From assembly GCF_011751765.2 (NCBI RefSeq), contig NZ_CP061169.1:2852001-2916000 (forward strand): a stretch of 64,000 nucleotides of DNA. The letters run 5' to 3'. Position numbers and translations under genes: made by a program. Positions 25,919-34,810 of the stretch are shown here, piece after piece. The notes under the pieces are model-generated. The model had not been told where the DNA came from, did not search any database, and saw only the letters and a program-made list of their open reading frames with translations. Source of the stretch: Paramicrobacterium chengjingii. Lineage in GTDB: Bacteria > Actinomycetota > Actinomycetes > Actinomycetales > Microbacteriaceae. The number at the start of each line of letters is the position of its first letter. The first letter of the stretch is position 1.

Positions 25919-27088
25919 ATGCTTCAGGAGCTGCGCTGTGCAGACGTCGCGACCAGCGGCGCGAAGGCTGCCGCGCTCGGCACGATGCTTCGCGCCGGAC
26001 TACCGGTTCCCGACGGCTTCGTCCTCACATTCGACGCGTACCGTCTCGCAGCTGCTGGATCATTCCCCCGTGCGCTCCGCCACGAGATCCAGGGCGCTTA
26101 CTCGGATCGTGGCTGGCCCATTGTTGCCGTGCGGTCCTCGGCCTCGGGCGAAGATACGGTTCGGGCGTCGGCGGCGGGCGCCCACGAGAGCATGCTCGGC
26201 ATCGACGGCGCTGAGGCGCTTCTTGCAGCGATTCGCCGGTGTTGGAATTCCCTGCGCTCCGCACGCGCCGTCGCGTACAGACAGGTGGCCGAGCTCGGCG
26301 GCGCGTCCGATGACTCCGCAATGGCGGTCATCGTGCAAGAGATGGTTGACGCTGATGCATCCGGTGTGATGTTCACCTCGCCCTCGCCAGGTGGCGCCAC
26401 TCTCATCGAGTCGTCGTGGGGCCTCGGCCCGAGCGTCGTCGAAGGTCGCATCACGCCAGATAGCTTTCGCGTTACCGACGACGGCACGATCGACCGACGG
26501 CTCGGAAGCAAGAGGTCGCGCCTTGACGCGAGCACGGGAGGTCTCACGTCTCGCGTCGTTGACGAGCCTCAGCGCGGGTCTCCGTCGCTCGACGACGAGC
26601 AGGTGTCGACGCTCGTGCGTCTTGGGTCTGAGATCGGCGTTCTACTCGGGGGTGCGCAAGACATCGAGTGGGCAATGGCTGGCGAGAAAGCCTGGATTCT
26701 GCAGGCACGACCAGTCACCGCTGCTGTGCCGTCGCCAGTGGAGCATGCCGAGAGAACAACGGCGGCATTGGCCGGAGCTGCCGCAAGCACAGGCACTGCA
26801 TCTGGGGTGGCACGCATCGTCCGCGGACCACAGGACTTCTCGCGGGTGGCACGTGGAGACATTCTGATCTGCCCCAGCACCGACCCCAGCTGGACTCCCC
26901 TGCTGCGTGTCGCCGGGGGTGTCGTCACCGAGCGCGGCGGGCCTCTCGCGCACGCTGCGATCGTGGCGCGCGAGCTCGGCATCCCCGCTGTTCTTGGCGT
27001 CACCAACGCGACGTCGCGGCTCACCGATGGGTCACTCGTCTCGATCGACGGTGATCTCGGCACGGTTACCGAACGACGACCGACATAG
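25919..27088 (+). CDS. Minimal PEP/pyruvate-binding phosphotransferase (ATP-grasp plus swivelling His domain)
   Basis: A 389-residue protein. An N-terminal PPDK_N-type ATP-grasp domain spans about 10-285 (GAKAAALGTMLRAGLPVPDG, RSSASGEDTVRASAAGAHES, GVMFTSPSPGG, IEWAMAGEKAWILQARPV). The C-terminal swivelling phosphohistidine domain spans about 300-385, with His345 in GGPLAHAAIVARELGIPAVLG. It lacks the large acceptor-binding domain that rifampin phosphotransferases carry between these two and lacks a PEP-synthase barrel, so the acceptor is unknown. AAAGGTG precedes the ATG at 25919. It is followed after 15 bases by a histidine phosphatase gene, and two regulators diverge from it. Confidence 0.8.
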   Translation: MLQELRCADVATSGAKAAALGTMLRAGLPVPDGFVLTFDAYRLAAAGSFPRALRHEIQGAYSDRGWPIVAVRSSASGEDTVRASAAGAHESMLGIDGAEALLAAIRRCWNSLRSARAVAYRQVAELGGASDDSAMAVIVQEMVDADASGVMFTSPSPGGATLIESSWGLGPSVVEGRITPDSFRVTDDGTIDRRLGSKRSRLDASTGGLTSRVVDEPQRGSPSLDDEQVSTLVRLGSEIGVLLGGAQDIEWAMAGEKAWILQARPVTAAVPSPVEHAERTTAALAGAAASTGTASGVARIVRGPQDFSRVARGDILICPSTDPSWTPLLRVAGGVVTERGGPLAHAAIVARELGIPAVLGVTNATSRLTDGSLVSIDGDLGTVTERRPT

Positions 27089-27103
27089 CGCAAGGAGCAT
27101 CAC

Positions 27104-27703
27104 ATGGCCGTTCGACACCTATACATCGCCCGCCACGGAGCCGCCGACGCCTTCGGCGAGCTCACAAGCGCCGGGCAAAGGCAGGCGAATCTGCTTGGAG
27201 AGCGCCTCGCACGGCTGCCGATCAACACCGTGTGGCACTCACCCCTGCCACGCGCGGCAGATACCGCCCTGACGATCGCCCGGCACGTTGCGTCCGCTCC
27301 ACTCATCAAGGCACAGGAACTCATCGACCACGTTCCCTGGGTTCCACCGAACGACGAGATGCCATCGACAATGCGCGGATTCTTCGACGGCTTCGGCCGT
27401 GACGACGCCGCCGAAGGTCACCGGATCGCGACCACACTCATTGAGAAGTTCGCCGCCGCCCCCGCGGCGGGCGACGACACTCACGAGGTGCTCATTACCC
27501 ACGATTACCCCATCGCCTGGCTGCTGCGTCACGCGCTTGAGACCCCTCCCATTCGCTGGTTCGGCATCAGCAGCGCCAATGCAGCCCTCACGGTCATCGA
27601 GTTCCGCCCCGAGCATGCGGCAACGCTCGTCATGTTCAACGACATGTCACATCTGCCTGTGGAGCTGAGGTGGACGGGCTTTCCTCCACGTATCCGCCCG
27701 TAG
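27104..27703 (+). CDS. Histidine phosphatase family protein
   Basis: A 199-residue phosphatase of the phosphoglycerate-mutase superfamily. The phosphoacceptor motif ARHGAAD (His11) is at the N-terminus. The second conserved region (WHSPLPRAADTA) and the late catalytic His (VLITHDYPIAW) are present. The gene begins 15 bases after the PEP/ATP-grasp gene with an AAGGAG site, so the two are one transcription unit, perhaps a phosphorylation/dephosphorylation pair for one small molecule. Confidence 0.85.
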   Translation: MAVRHLYIARHGAADAFGELTSAGQRQANLLGERLARLPINTVWHSPLPRAADTALTIARHVASAPLIKAQELIDHVPWVPPNDEMPSTMRGFFDGFGRDDAAEGHRIATTLIEKFAAAPAAGDDTHEVLITHDYPIAWLLRHALETPPIRWFGISSANAALTVIEFRPEHAATLVMFNDMSHLPVELRWTGFPPRIRP

Positions 27704-27876
27704 GATGCATATTTGTCGAGAGCAGAAAACGCCCATTCCCAGTGGATTCTGAGGCGCCAGAAGGCACAACGAGCCCTCTTTGGGTAGACGAGAGGATGCC
27801 GCCGGCCGACGATCGGCGTCATGGCAGGCGAGGCGACGGGTCACAGCATCCGCATGTCGCCGGTTCTCGCTGCGCC

Positions 27877-27902
27877 ATGAGCCACCCACAGCGGTGACTC
27901 AT
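27877..27902 (+). terminator. Hairpin in the 27704-28034 intergenic gap
   Basis: ATGAGCCACC pairs with GGTGACTCAT (one mismatch) around CACAGC and is followed by GACTTGTTT. It could end the phosphatase transcript or be part of the leader of the next gene. The other bases of the 331-base gap between 27703 and 28035 contain no gene or riboswitch I can recognise. I looked for a ydaO (c-di-AMP) motif, which often precedes such cell-wall genes, and did not find it. Confidence 0.4.
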
Positions 27903-28034
27903 GACTTGTTTACCCAGGTTGCGGTAGGAAAGCACTCAGATTCATGGTCGAGGCTCGGCCTTCGTGCCCGGAAGCGCGCCCTCGCGGCCTGGCACCCCGA
28001 AACCCGAACCCTGACCTGACACCCGTGAGGCTGA

Positions 28035-28898
28035 ATGACATCCCCCGAACTCGAAGCTGCCGATAACGACGCAGATCTGACCCCCTTCCCCCGACGCAAC
28101 CACCTGGCGCGAATGCGCCGAGCGCGAAACAAGCGGCGCGCCCGCGTCGGAGCCGGTGCGGCTCTGGCTCTCGCCCTCACGGTGAGCGGAACAGGAATCG
28201 CGGCGAGCTGGGCCGCTCCGACGGTTGACGAAGATCCCCTCGTCGCGTCCGCGGCATCCGTCGCTCAGGCCAGCGATGAGCTGCGAGCCGAGCAGACAGC
28301 TCAGCAGAGCGCGAAGGAGGCGCTCGACAGCGCAACCGCCGTGCTCGACGACGCAGACGACGCTGTCGACACCGACGACCTCTCGACGTTTGTCGGCCGC
28401 CTGGCTGACTACCGCACACTCACCCCGACGTTCACTCTGAACCTCGTGAAGCAGACCGAGGCCGAGACGGCATCCGTGTCGGAAGACGACGCTGCCGTCA
28501 AGAAGCAGAAGGCTGAAGAAGCCGAGAAGCGGGCTGCCGAGAAAGCAGAGCGTGAGGCAGAAGAGGCGAAGAAGCGGGCAGCCGCCAACACACCGGAAGG
28601 CGCAAAGGCCGTTGCCAAGACCATGGCATCCGAAGAGCATGGTTGGGGCGAAGGCGAGTTTAGTTGCCTGGTCTCACTGTGGAACAAGGAATCCGGCTGG
28701 TCGTATACGGCATCGAACCCGTCAAGTGGCGCCTACGGCATTCCACAGGCGCTTCCGGGAAGCAAGATGAGCAGCGTCGCCGCCGATTGGGAGACCAACG
28801 CCACTACACAGATCACCTGGGGGCTGAAGTACATCGCTGACGTCTACGGGTCACCGTGCTCGGCATGGGGCCACTCCCAGTCAACCGGCTGGTATTGA
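28035..28898 (+). CDS. Secreted coiled-coil protein with C-terminal lytic-transglycosylase-like domain
   Basis: A 287-residue exported protein. The basic N-terminus (RMRRARNKRRARV) precedes a hydrophobic signal segment (about 40-60). Residues 70-200 are Ala/Glu/Lys-rich coiled coil (EEAEKRAAEKAEREAEEAKK). Residues about 205-287 match the actinobacterial transglycosylase-type peptidoglycan hydrolase domain (FSCLVSLWNKESGWSYTASN, SGAYGIPQALPGSKM). The likely catalytic Glu is in NKESGW. It probably remodels cell wall at the surface. GTGAGG precedes the ATG. Confidence 0.85.
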   Translation: MTSPELEAADNDADLTPFPRRNHLARMRRARNKRRARVGAGAALALALTVSGTGIAASWAAPTVDEDPLVASAASVAQASDELRAEQTAQQSAKEALDSATAVLDDADDAVDTDDLSTFVGRLADYRTLTPTFTLNLVKQTEAETASVSEDDAAVKKQKAEEAEKRAAEKAEREAEEAKKRAAANTPEGAKAVAKTMASEEHGWGEGEFSCLVSLWNKESGWSYTASNPSSGAYGIPQALPGSKMSSVAADWETNATTQITWGLKYIADVYGSPCSAWGHSQSTGWY

Positions 28899-28907
28899 CG
28901 TCGCAGA

Positions 28908-30440
28908 CTACAGTCCGCGGCCCGCTTCCCACGGACCGTCGGAGGTTCCCGTAATGAGCGCGTTCACCGACATGGCCTGCGCGTCGGTGAACGACGCGAT
29001 GTAGTCGACGATGGCGCGCGAGCGTCCGAGCCGCGCAACCTCGGCTGACCCGCCGTGCTCGAACAGCTCGGGGCGCTCATCGCGCAGCGCCTTGTACTCG
29101 CTCGTCGCGGCCTCCACCGAGTCGAGTAGCCGCCGTGGAGCTCGCCCCGCGTCGTCTGGGTCGTTCAGCCAGGCGTGAAAACCTTCGGCCAGCGAGGCGA
29201 TGATGCGGGTCTGCCCGCGCTGATACACCGCGAGATCTGAGCGATCGAGCACGAAGCGGGAGTGCACGAACTTGAGAACGATCACGTCGTGCCACGCTTC
29301 GTCGGCAAGCCGCACATGTCCGCTGCGGATTGTCGGAGTGCGTTCGACGGCGATCGATGATTTGAGCCTGTCGATCCAGCGCCGGGTGAAGCCGGTCACC
29401 GCACGATCTGCCTCAAGTCCGCCGTCATAGGGGACGGCAAGCAGTCCGTCGACGAGGTCATTCGCAACACGCTCCACCGAGGCGCGGAAGGCCTCAGCAT
29501 CCGCAATCCACGGGTCTTTCTCTTCAATTCGCCGCCAGGCGAGTTCGAGAGCATGCCCAGGGCTTCGCGGGTCGAGTTCGGAATCGTCGGATGCCGCAAG
29601 GGCTGCACGCGCCTCAAGCCACGCCCTCAACTCCGCGGACACTGCTGTGTACTGCAGAATTCCCGCGCGGTAAAAATCGTCAAGATCATGCACGGCATAG
29701 GCGATGTCGTCGGCGATGTCCATGACTGAGCATTCGAGCGTCTGCTGATGCCCCGCGATCGCTGGAAAAACCTTCAGCACGTCACGCATCTCGTCACCCT
29801 CGATGTCGTACGCCGAGAACTTCTGCGCCCCGATGGCGAGTGCTGTGCCGACGCCGCGCGGCATCTGCTCGGGCGGCCTGCTGGGAATCGCCCGCCACTC
29901 GCTGCGCGTCCACGGGTACTTCAGCACCGCGGCACGAACTGCACGAGTGAGATTGAGTCCGCGTGCTGTCGCATCACAGCTGTCAAGAGCCGTCAGAATG
30001 CGAAAGGTCTGCGCGTTGCCTTCGAAGCCGTCGGGCAGCCCGAGCGTGTCACGCGCGACGCGGTCGAGCTCCTGTTCGCCCAGATGGCCGAATGGTGGGT
30101 GGCCGAGATCGTGGGCCGCAGCTGCCGCCTGCACGACAACAGGATCGCAGCCGCCGAGGTCGCGCACGAGCTGCTGAGTTGCTTCGTCAGCCGTCCGCAA
30201 CCCGATGGCGATGGAACGGGCGACCGCCGACACCTTCAGCGAGTGCGTGAGCCTATTGTGAATCACCGTGCCCGATCCGGCCTGCGGGATCACCTGTGTT
30301 ACAGCAGAGAGGCGGGAGAAGTACGGTGAGAACCTGATCCGTTCAATGTCGACGCGAAATTCGTCTTCGCCCTCGCGCAGCTGCTCAGAAATCGCCCGCT
30401 CGCGTCCGCCGTCGGTATGCGTCATCTGCCTCGTCACCAT
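28908..30440 (-). CDS. dgt: Deoxyguanosinetriphosphate triphosphohydrolase-like HD protein
   Basis: A 510-residue dNTP triphosphohydrolase of the Dgt family that removes triphosphate from dGTP or other dNTPs. HD-domain metal ligands are visible: His in NRLTHSLKVS, the HD pair in AAAHDLGHPPFGHLGE, and the Asp in DIADDIAYAVHDLDDF. Actinobacterial relatives are annotated as dGTPase-like because specificity varies. Starts at 30440 and 30425 are both possible; neither has a strong ribosome binding site. It converges on the transglycosylase gene with nine bases between stops. Confidence 0.9.
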   Translation of the reverse strand: MVTRQMTHTDGGRERAISEQLREGEDEFRVDIERIRFSPYFSRLSAVTQVIPQAGSGTVIHNRLTHSLKVSAVARSIAIGLRTADEATQQLVRDLGGCDPVVVQAAAAAHDLGHPPFGHLGEQELDRVARDTLGLPDGFEGNAQTFRILTALDSCDATARGLNLTRAVRAAVLKYPWTRSEWRAIPSRPPEQMPRGVGTALAIGAQKFSAYDIEGDEMRDVLKVFPAIAGHQQTLECSVMDIADDIAYAVHDLDDFYRAGILQYTAVSAELRAWLEARAALAASDDSELDPRSPGHALELAWRRIEEKDPWIADAEAFRASVERVANDLVDGLLAVPYDGGLEADRAVTGFTRRWIDRLKSSIAVERTPTIRSGHVRLADEAWHDVIVLKFVHSRFVLDRSDLAVYQRGQTRIIASLAEGFHAWLNDPDDAGRAPRRLLDSVEAATSEYKALRDERPELFEHGGSAEVARLGRSRAIVDYIASFTDAQAMSVNALITGTSDGPWEAGRGL

Positions 30441-30448
30441 AGTGCGGT

Positions 30449-31684
30449 TCAGCCTAGCGCGCGTGCGCGTTGACGAAGGTAGGCGCGAAGTGATGCCTCC
30501 GTCGTGAGAGAGATGGCTTTGTCATACGCGGCACGAGCGTCGATTGCTCGTTCGAGACGCTCGAGCAGCTGGGCGCGCAGCGCCCACGCTGGTTGGAATC
30601 GGTCGGCACCCTGAATTCCATCGAGTCGCACGAGTGCCTTCGCCGGCCCCTCCTTGTCTGCAACAACGGCGGCGAGCGCTACCCGAGAACCGATAGTCGG
30701 CGCCACCTCGACAAGGGCCGTGAGAAGTGTGGCCAGCGCCGCTGAATCGACGCGTCCCGTTCGCGCGCGATCACAGTGGGCTGACTCGATCGCAGCCTCG
30801 AGCTGAAACCGCCCAATGCGCCGAAAAGCGGCGGCACGATGGATGTACTCTTCACCCCGCCGAATGAGGTCGGCATCCCACGTGCGAGTGTCCTGCTCAT
30901 CGAGCGGAACGAAGACATCGTTTACCACGCGAGCGTCAAGGCGAGAAAGCGAGAAGCACAGAACCGCTGCGAGGCCGAGGGCCTCGGGCTCGTCGGGAAG
31001 CAGGGTGGCAATCAGCACGGCCAAATGCAAGGCTTCGCCCGAGAGCGAGATGGCGAGCGTCTCACCGGAGACGAACTGCCAGTCGATCGCGTAGCTCGCG
31101 TACACCGCCTCTAATACCGCATCCAGGCGGTCGGGCATGTCACCGCGTCCGGGTAAGACCAGCGGAATTCGCGCGTCTTTGATCTTTCTTTTTGCCCTGA
31201 CCAGCCGCTGAGCGAGCGTTGGCGTGGGGACGGCGAATGCTCGGGCGATATCCGCCGCGTCGATGCCGAGGACGACCTGGAGCATCAACGGCGCCCGCAC
31301 CGCGCGATCGATCGCCGGATGAGCACAGGCGAACAGAAGCTCAAGGCGGCGGTCGGGGATTTCCTCTGAGTCTGGTTCGGGCGCGACAGCAGGGTGAGTA
31401 GCCAGTTCCATTTCTTCAAGAGGAACAGATGTGCGCACTGCTGCGGAGCGAAAGCCGTCTCGCAGTCGGTTGCGAGCAACGGTCAGGAGCCAGCCTGCCG
31501 GATTTCCCGGCACCCCCGTCTCGGGCCACACTCGCAGTGCCCGCTCCAGTGCATCAGAGAGGGCATCCTCAGCGGCGGGGATGTTTCCGGTTCCTGAGGC
31601 GAGAACTGAGATGAGGCGACCGTACGATTCGCGCACGGTGCGCCGAGCTGTCTCGGCGGCACCGTGCGCGTTATCGTTTTTCAC
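30449..31684 (-). CDS. ECF42-group RNA polymerase sigma factor
   Basis: A 411-residue extracytoplasmic-function sigma factor. Region 2 lies at about 18-80 (AAEDALSDALERALRVWPET, GWLLTVARNRLRD) and region 4 at about 125-180. A long C-terminal TPR-like extension of the DUF6596 type follows (PDRLDAVLEAVYASYAIDWQ ... AIDARAAYDKAISL). This extension and linkage to a DGPF protein define the ECF42 group, in which the extension replaces an anti-sigma factor. It starts with GTG at 31684, three bases after the DGPF stop. Confidence 0.93.
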   Translation of the reverse strand: MKNDNAHGAAETARRTVRESYGRLISVLASGTGNIPAAEDALSDALERALRVWPETGVPGNPAGWLLTVARNRLRDGFRSAAVRTSVPLEEMELATHPAVAPEPDSEEIPDRRLELLFACAHPAIDRAVRAPLMLQVVLGIDAADIARAFAVPTPTLAQRLVRAKRKIKDARIPLVLPGRGDMPDRLDAVLEAVYASYAIDWQFVSGETLAISLSGEALHLAVLIATLLPDEPEALGLAAVLCFSLSRLDARVVNDVFVPLDEQDTRTWDADLIRRGEEYIHRAAAFRRIGRFQLEAAIESAHCDRARTGRVDSAALATLLTALVEVAPTIGSRVALAAVVADKEGPAKALVRLDGIQGADRFQPAWALRAQLLERLERAIDARAAYDKAISLTTEASLRAYLRQRARALG

Positions 31685-31687
31685 GTG

Positions 31688-32065
31688 TCACCCGGCTGGC
31701 TGCCACACGCCTTCGCTCACGACGAGCTGGGCGGGGCGAATCTCGATGGTTCCGTAGGCAGCTCCGGGACATTTCTCTGCCCACGCCATCGCTGCGTCGA
31801 TGTCGGGAACGTCGATCGAGAATATGCCAGCGAGCTTCTCTTTGGTGTCGGCGAATGGGCCGTCTTGCACGCGCATCTTTCCCTCACGCACTTTCACGAT
31901 CGATGCGGCAGTTGACGGGTGAAGAATGGCTGCGTCAGCAAGCACGCCGGCGTCAGTCAGCTCGCGAACGAAACGTTCGAAGCCGGCCTCCGCATCGGCC
32001 CATGACTCGGCAGGAACGTCTTCTCGCCTGACCTCTTCATTGTGCAGAATGAGCGCGTAACGCAT
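31688..32065 (-). CDS. YCII-related DGPF-domain protein
   Basis: A 125-residue protein with the YCII/DGPF motif (MRVQDGPFADTKEKLAGIFS) and the family N-terminus MRYALILHNEE. DGPF proteins are the constant partner and main target of ECF42 sigma factors; their biochemical role is unresolved. AAAAAGGAG sits seven bases before the ATG at 32065. It is first in a two-gene operon with the sigma factor, under a promoter with the ECF42 -35 element. Confidence 0.92.
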   Translation of the reverse strand: MRYALILHNEEVRREDVPAESWADAEAGFERFVRELTDAGVLADAAILHPSTAASIVKVREGKMRVQDGPFADTKEKLAGIFSIDVPDIDAAMAWAEKCPGAAYGTIEIRPAQLVVSEGVWQPAG

Positions 32066-32119
32066 GTGTGTCTCCTTTTTCTCAGGTCGTGAGCGACGCG
32101 TTGTCGCTCTCACCCCAAT

Positions 32120-32146
32120 GACGATCGACCGCCTCGTCAATCGACA
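32120..32146 (-). promoter_or_regulatory. ECF42-type autoregulated promoter
   Basis: On the minus strand TGTCGA (32146-32141) is followed after 17 bases by CGTC (32123-32120); CGATC also overlaps there. From memory, ECF42 promoters have TGTCGA at -35 and a CGA/CGTC-type -10. The site is about 55 bases upstream of the DGPF start, so the sigma factor probably drives its own operon. Confidence 0.65.
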
Positions 32147-32202
32147 CATTCTGAAAAGTACTCCGAGATTCATGCTCATGCAGCACCGCGAGCACCTCGG
32201 AG

Positions 32203-33303
32203 CTAGACGCGCGCATCCTGCTGCGGAATCCAGATCTGTTTGATGATGAGCAGAATGGATGCCGTCACGGGCACTGCGATGAGCGCGCCGAGCAACCCGA
32301 GCAGCGTGCCGCCGACGAGGGCGCCGATGACAACGAGTGACCCGGGGATCGACACGGCTCTGTTCATCACACGCGGGGTGAGCACGTATGCTTCGAGCTG
32401 CATGTATACGAGATAGGCCACGGCGAAGATGAGCGCATCCACCGGGTCAGCGAACAGGGCGAGAATCGATCCGATCGCCCAGAACAGCACAGAACCCACG
32501 AGCGGGATCAGCGTCAGCAGGAACGCAGCCGCCATCATCAGCGGGGGAAACGGCAGTCCGAGCACGAAATACAGGATGCCAGTGAAGATCGCGTTGAAGA
32601 ATGCGAGCGTCACCATTCCCGCCGTGTAGCCGCCGATCGCGTCGGTGATCTGCTCGGTCATGTCAGCGAGCCGCGGTCGGTTGCGAGCGGGCGCTAGCTG
32701 ATACATCGACGATTTGATGGTCGGTAGCGACGCTACGAAGTAGAGCGTCAGCACCAGCACAATGATTGCCCCGGAGATGCCGGTGGCGACGGAGACACCG
32801 ACCTTGAGCGCGCCGCCGCCGATGGCGGCGATGTTCGCTGGGTCGGCGACGAACGTCTGAAGGTCACCGAGCAGACCCTCGAGGCCCGGCCCGAATATGC
32901 CCTCGAGAGTATGAAAGAGGCCTGAGCTGGAGAAGTCGTCGATGAGGGTAGGCACCGATGTGGCAAACAAAGCGATCTGACCGACAAGAATCGGAATGGC
33001 GAAGCCGAGAATCGCGCCGAGAACGATGAAGACGCCCACAAACACGATGACGATCGCCCACGGCCGTGAGATGCCGCGGCGGGAGCACCATTTCACGGCG
33101 GGCTCAATTGCCAGAGCCAGAAAGACCGCGAACAGCAGGTAGATGAACACTGTGGAAAGGTTCGACACGGCAAGCCCGAGTGCAACGGCGAGCAGCACGC
33201 CGACCGTTGTGAGAAATCCAGTGCGCAACGGGCGGGCAAGAACGATGGAACGCAGGCGGGGCAATTCGCTCTCAGCCGCCGACGCGTGACGTTGACGTCT
33301 CAT
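32203..33303 (-). CDS. AI-2E family transporter (membrane permease)
   Basis: A 366-residue integral membrane protein with about eight hydrophobic segments, of the TqsA/YdiK AI-2E superfamily. The conserved C-terminal block (LTLIPLVGSVLFWAIGS, PGSLVVIGALVGGTLLGLLG) is clear. Relatives export autoinducer-2, Na+(Li+)/H+ or unknown small molecules, so the substrate should not be assumed. The ATG at 33303 or an upstream GTG at 33312 may be used. Confidence 0.88.
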   Translation of the reverse strand: MRRQRHASAAESELPRLRSIVLARPLRTGFLTTVGVLLAVALGLAVSNLSTVFIYLLFAVFLALAIEPAVKWCSRRGISRPWAIVIVFVGVFIVLGAILGFAIPILVGQIALFATSVPTLIDDFSSSGLFHTLEGIFGPGLEGLLGDLQTFVADPANIAAIGGGALKVGVSVATGISGAIIVLVLTLYFVASLPTIKSSMYQLAPARNRPRLADMTEQITDAIGGYTAGMVTLAFFNAIFTGILYFVLGLPFPPLMMAAAFLLTLIPLVGSVLFWAIGSILALFADPVDALIFAVAYLVYMQLEAYVLTPRVMNRAVSIPGSLVVIGALVGGTLLGLLGALIAVPVTASILLIIKQIWIPQQDARV

Positions 33304-33345
33304 GAGGGTCACACTATGGGACGACGTCCGCGACGGCGATGTGCC

Positions 33346-34014
33346 TCACCGAACGTCGGCAATCCGCTCCAGTCGGCTGCCAAGCCCGATATCGGCGATG
33401 ACGAGACGCCCGACGTAGTGTGCCGCTGGTTCACGCAGCATCCCGACCTTTGCCGCCCCGAATGTGACTGTCAGGTCGGCGGGCAGCACGCAGGGATCGG
33501 CGACCTCGCCGGTGTCCGGATGGATGCCGCTGGGCAGGTCGCACGCGACGATGACCGGATGCCGCGGCTCGCCGAATTGCGACAGCATCCGTTCGACGGT
33601 CTCTCGCGCCGAGCTGCGCAGGGCGCTGCCGTTTGCGCCGGTGCCGAGGATGGCGTCGACGATTACGTCGTAGTCGTTTGCGTCGATGCTCGCTGCATCG
33701 ACCAGTCGTGCTCCAGCTTCGACCGCTGCAACGAAGCCTGCCTCGTGCACGCGCTCGGAGGTGCGCACGATGTCGACGACGAGGCCATGCTCGGCGACCG
33801 TTGCTCCGGCGAAGAGCGCGTCGCCACCGTTGTTGCCGGAACCGACCACGAGAAGCACTCGGTGTGCTGCGGCATCCGACCCGACCCGCCGTTCACGCGC
33901 GACAGCGACGATCTCGTCGGCGAGCGCCGCCGCGGCACGCTGCATGAGCGGAACGCCAGCCTCGAGCAGCGGCCGCTCGGCCTCCCGCACGTGCGCTGCT
34001 GTGTACGCTTTCAT
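33346..34014 (-). CDS. nnrE: NAD(P)H-hydrate epimerase
   Basis: A 222-residue YjeF_N-domain enzyme that epimerises damaged R-NAD(P)HX so that the dehydratase can repair it. The nucleotide-binding motif VVGSGNNGGDALFAG and the catalytic Asp region (DVIVDAILGTGANGSALR) are intact. In many bacteria it is fused to the ADP/ATP-dependent dehydratase domain; here it stands alone. The ATG at 34014 gives the usual MKAYTA start; a GTG at 34023 is also in frame. Confidence 0.92.
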   Translation of the reverse strand: MKAYTAAHVREAERPLLEAGVPLMQRAAAALADEIVAVARERRVGSDAAAHRVLLVVGSGNNGGDALFAGATVAEHGLVVDIVRTSERVHEAGFVAAVEAGARLVDAASIDANDYDVIVDAILGTGANGSALRSSARETVERMLSQFGEPRHPVIVACDLPSGIHPDTGEVADPCVLPADLTVTFGAAKVGMLREPAAHYVGRLVIADIGLGSRLERIADVR

Positions 34015-34047
34015 GCTCGTCACGATAGTGCGAACGGCATCGACGCT

Positions 34048-34599
34048 CTAGAGGTAGTCGCTGTGCGATGCCTCGCAGATCGACGAGTCCGCCAGCTCGC
34101 GCCACATGAGCGCAGCCGCTGGTGCGCCATCGTCTGCCGTCTTCGACGTCACGTCGCCCATGATGCGCTTGGCAAGAAGTGACTTGTCTTCGCAATCGGT
34201 GCAGTCGATCACCGTCGAGCTGATCTCGATGCCGTGTGAGCTACCGGCCAGCATGTGCAGTTTCTCGGCGAGCGTCTCGTAGATCGGAAGCACCCGAGAC
34301 GAGCGCGCGGCGCCGCCCTTGATCACAACATAGACGTGGGCGTCTCCCTCGAGGAGCGCGCACGAGCTGTCGATCTGCTGCTCGATGCGGCGCAGCGAAC
34401 GCTTCACCTCGCGCACTCGGTCACACCCAGACAAGTCGACGCCGACAATCAGCGCCCTCGCGGCGTCCTCACCTTCACGGTGCAGAACGAACTCCTCAAA
34501 CTCGCGGGTCAGAACGCCGCGCCCGGAGGCTACGACATCAAGTTCTGTCAGGCAGTCAAGATAATCACCACGTCGCAGAACGACGGACGATGCACTCAC
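34048..34599 (-). CDS. Conserved-looking hypothetical protein
   Basis: A 183-residue soluble protein I do not recognise. The GTG start at 34599 has AAGGGAG eight bases upstream; the frame is open far upstream but that portion is antisense to the NmrA-like gene and is not coding. It contains a probable alpha/beta core (ARALIVGVDLSGC, HVYVVIKGG, STVIDCTDCEDK) and four cysteines, two of them in DCTDCED. It ends 33 bases before the epimerase gene on the same strand and may be co-transcribed with it. Confidence 0.65.
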   Translation of the reverse strand: MSASSVVLRRGDYLDCLTELDVVASGRGVLTREFEEFVLHREGEDAARALIVGVDLSGCDRVREVKRSLRRIEQQIDSSCALLEGDAHVYVVIKGGAARSSRVLPIYETLAEKLHMLAGSSHGIEISSTVIDCTDCEDKSLLAKRIMGDVTSKTADDGAPAAALMWRELADSSICEASHSDYL

Positions 34600-34810
34600 T
34601 TCTGTGCTCCCTTTCGTGGGGCCCGCGCTGTGCGGGTGCCGGTCGGGTCGACCGGGCTTTGTCGGAATGAACGCGGAATGGATGCTGCATCTCACAAAGC
34701 CGCATTGCACACCTCCCGTTTTCAAGCCGCCGACCAATATAGCCCCCTGTACCGCATTTGTCAGCCCCACACCTCTAGCCGGAATCGCTGCTCTTCGAGA
34801 CAATGGTGAG

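Noticed and set aside
27704..28034. Possible c-di-AMP (ydaO) riboswitch before the cell-wall hydrolase
   Set aside because: The gene type fits, but the conserved ydaO blocks could not be found on either strand.
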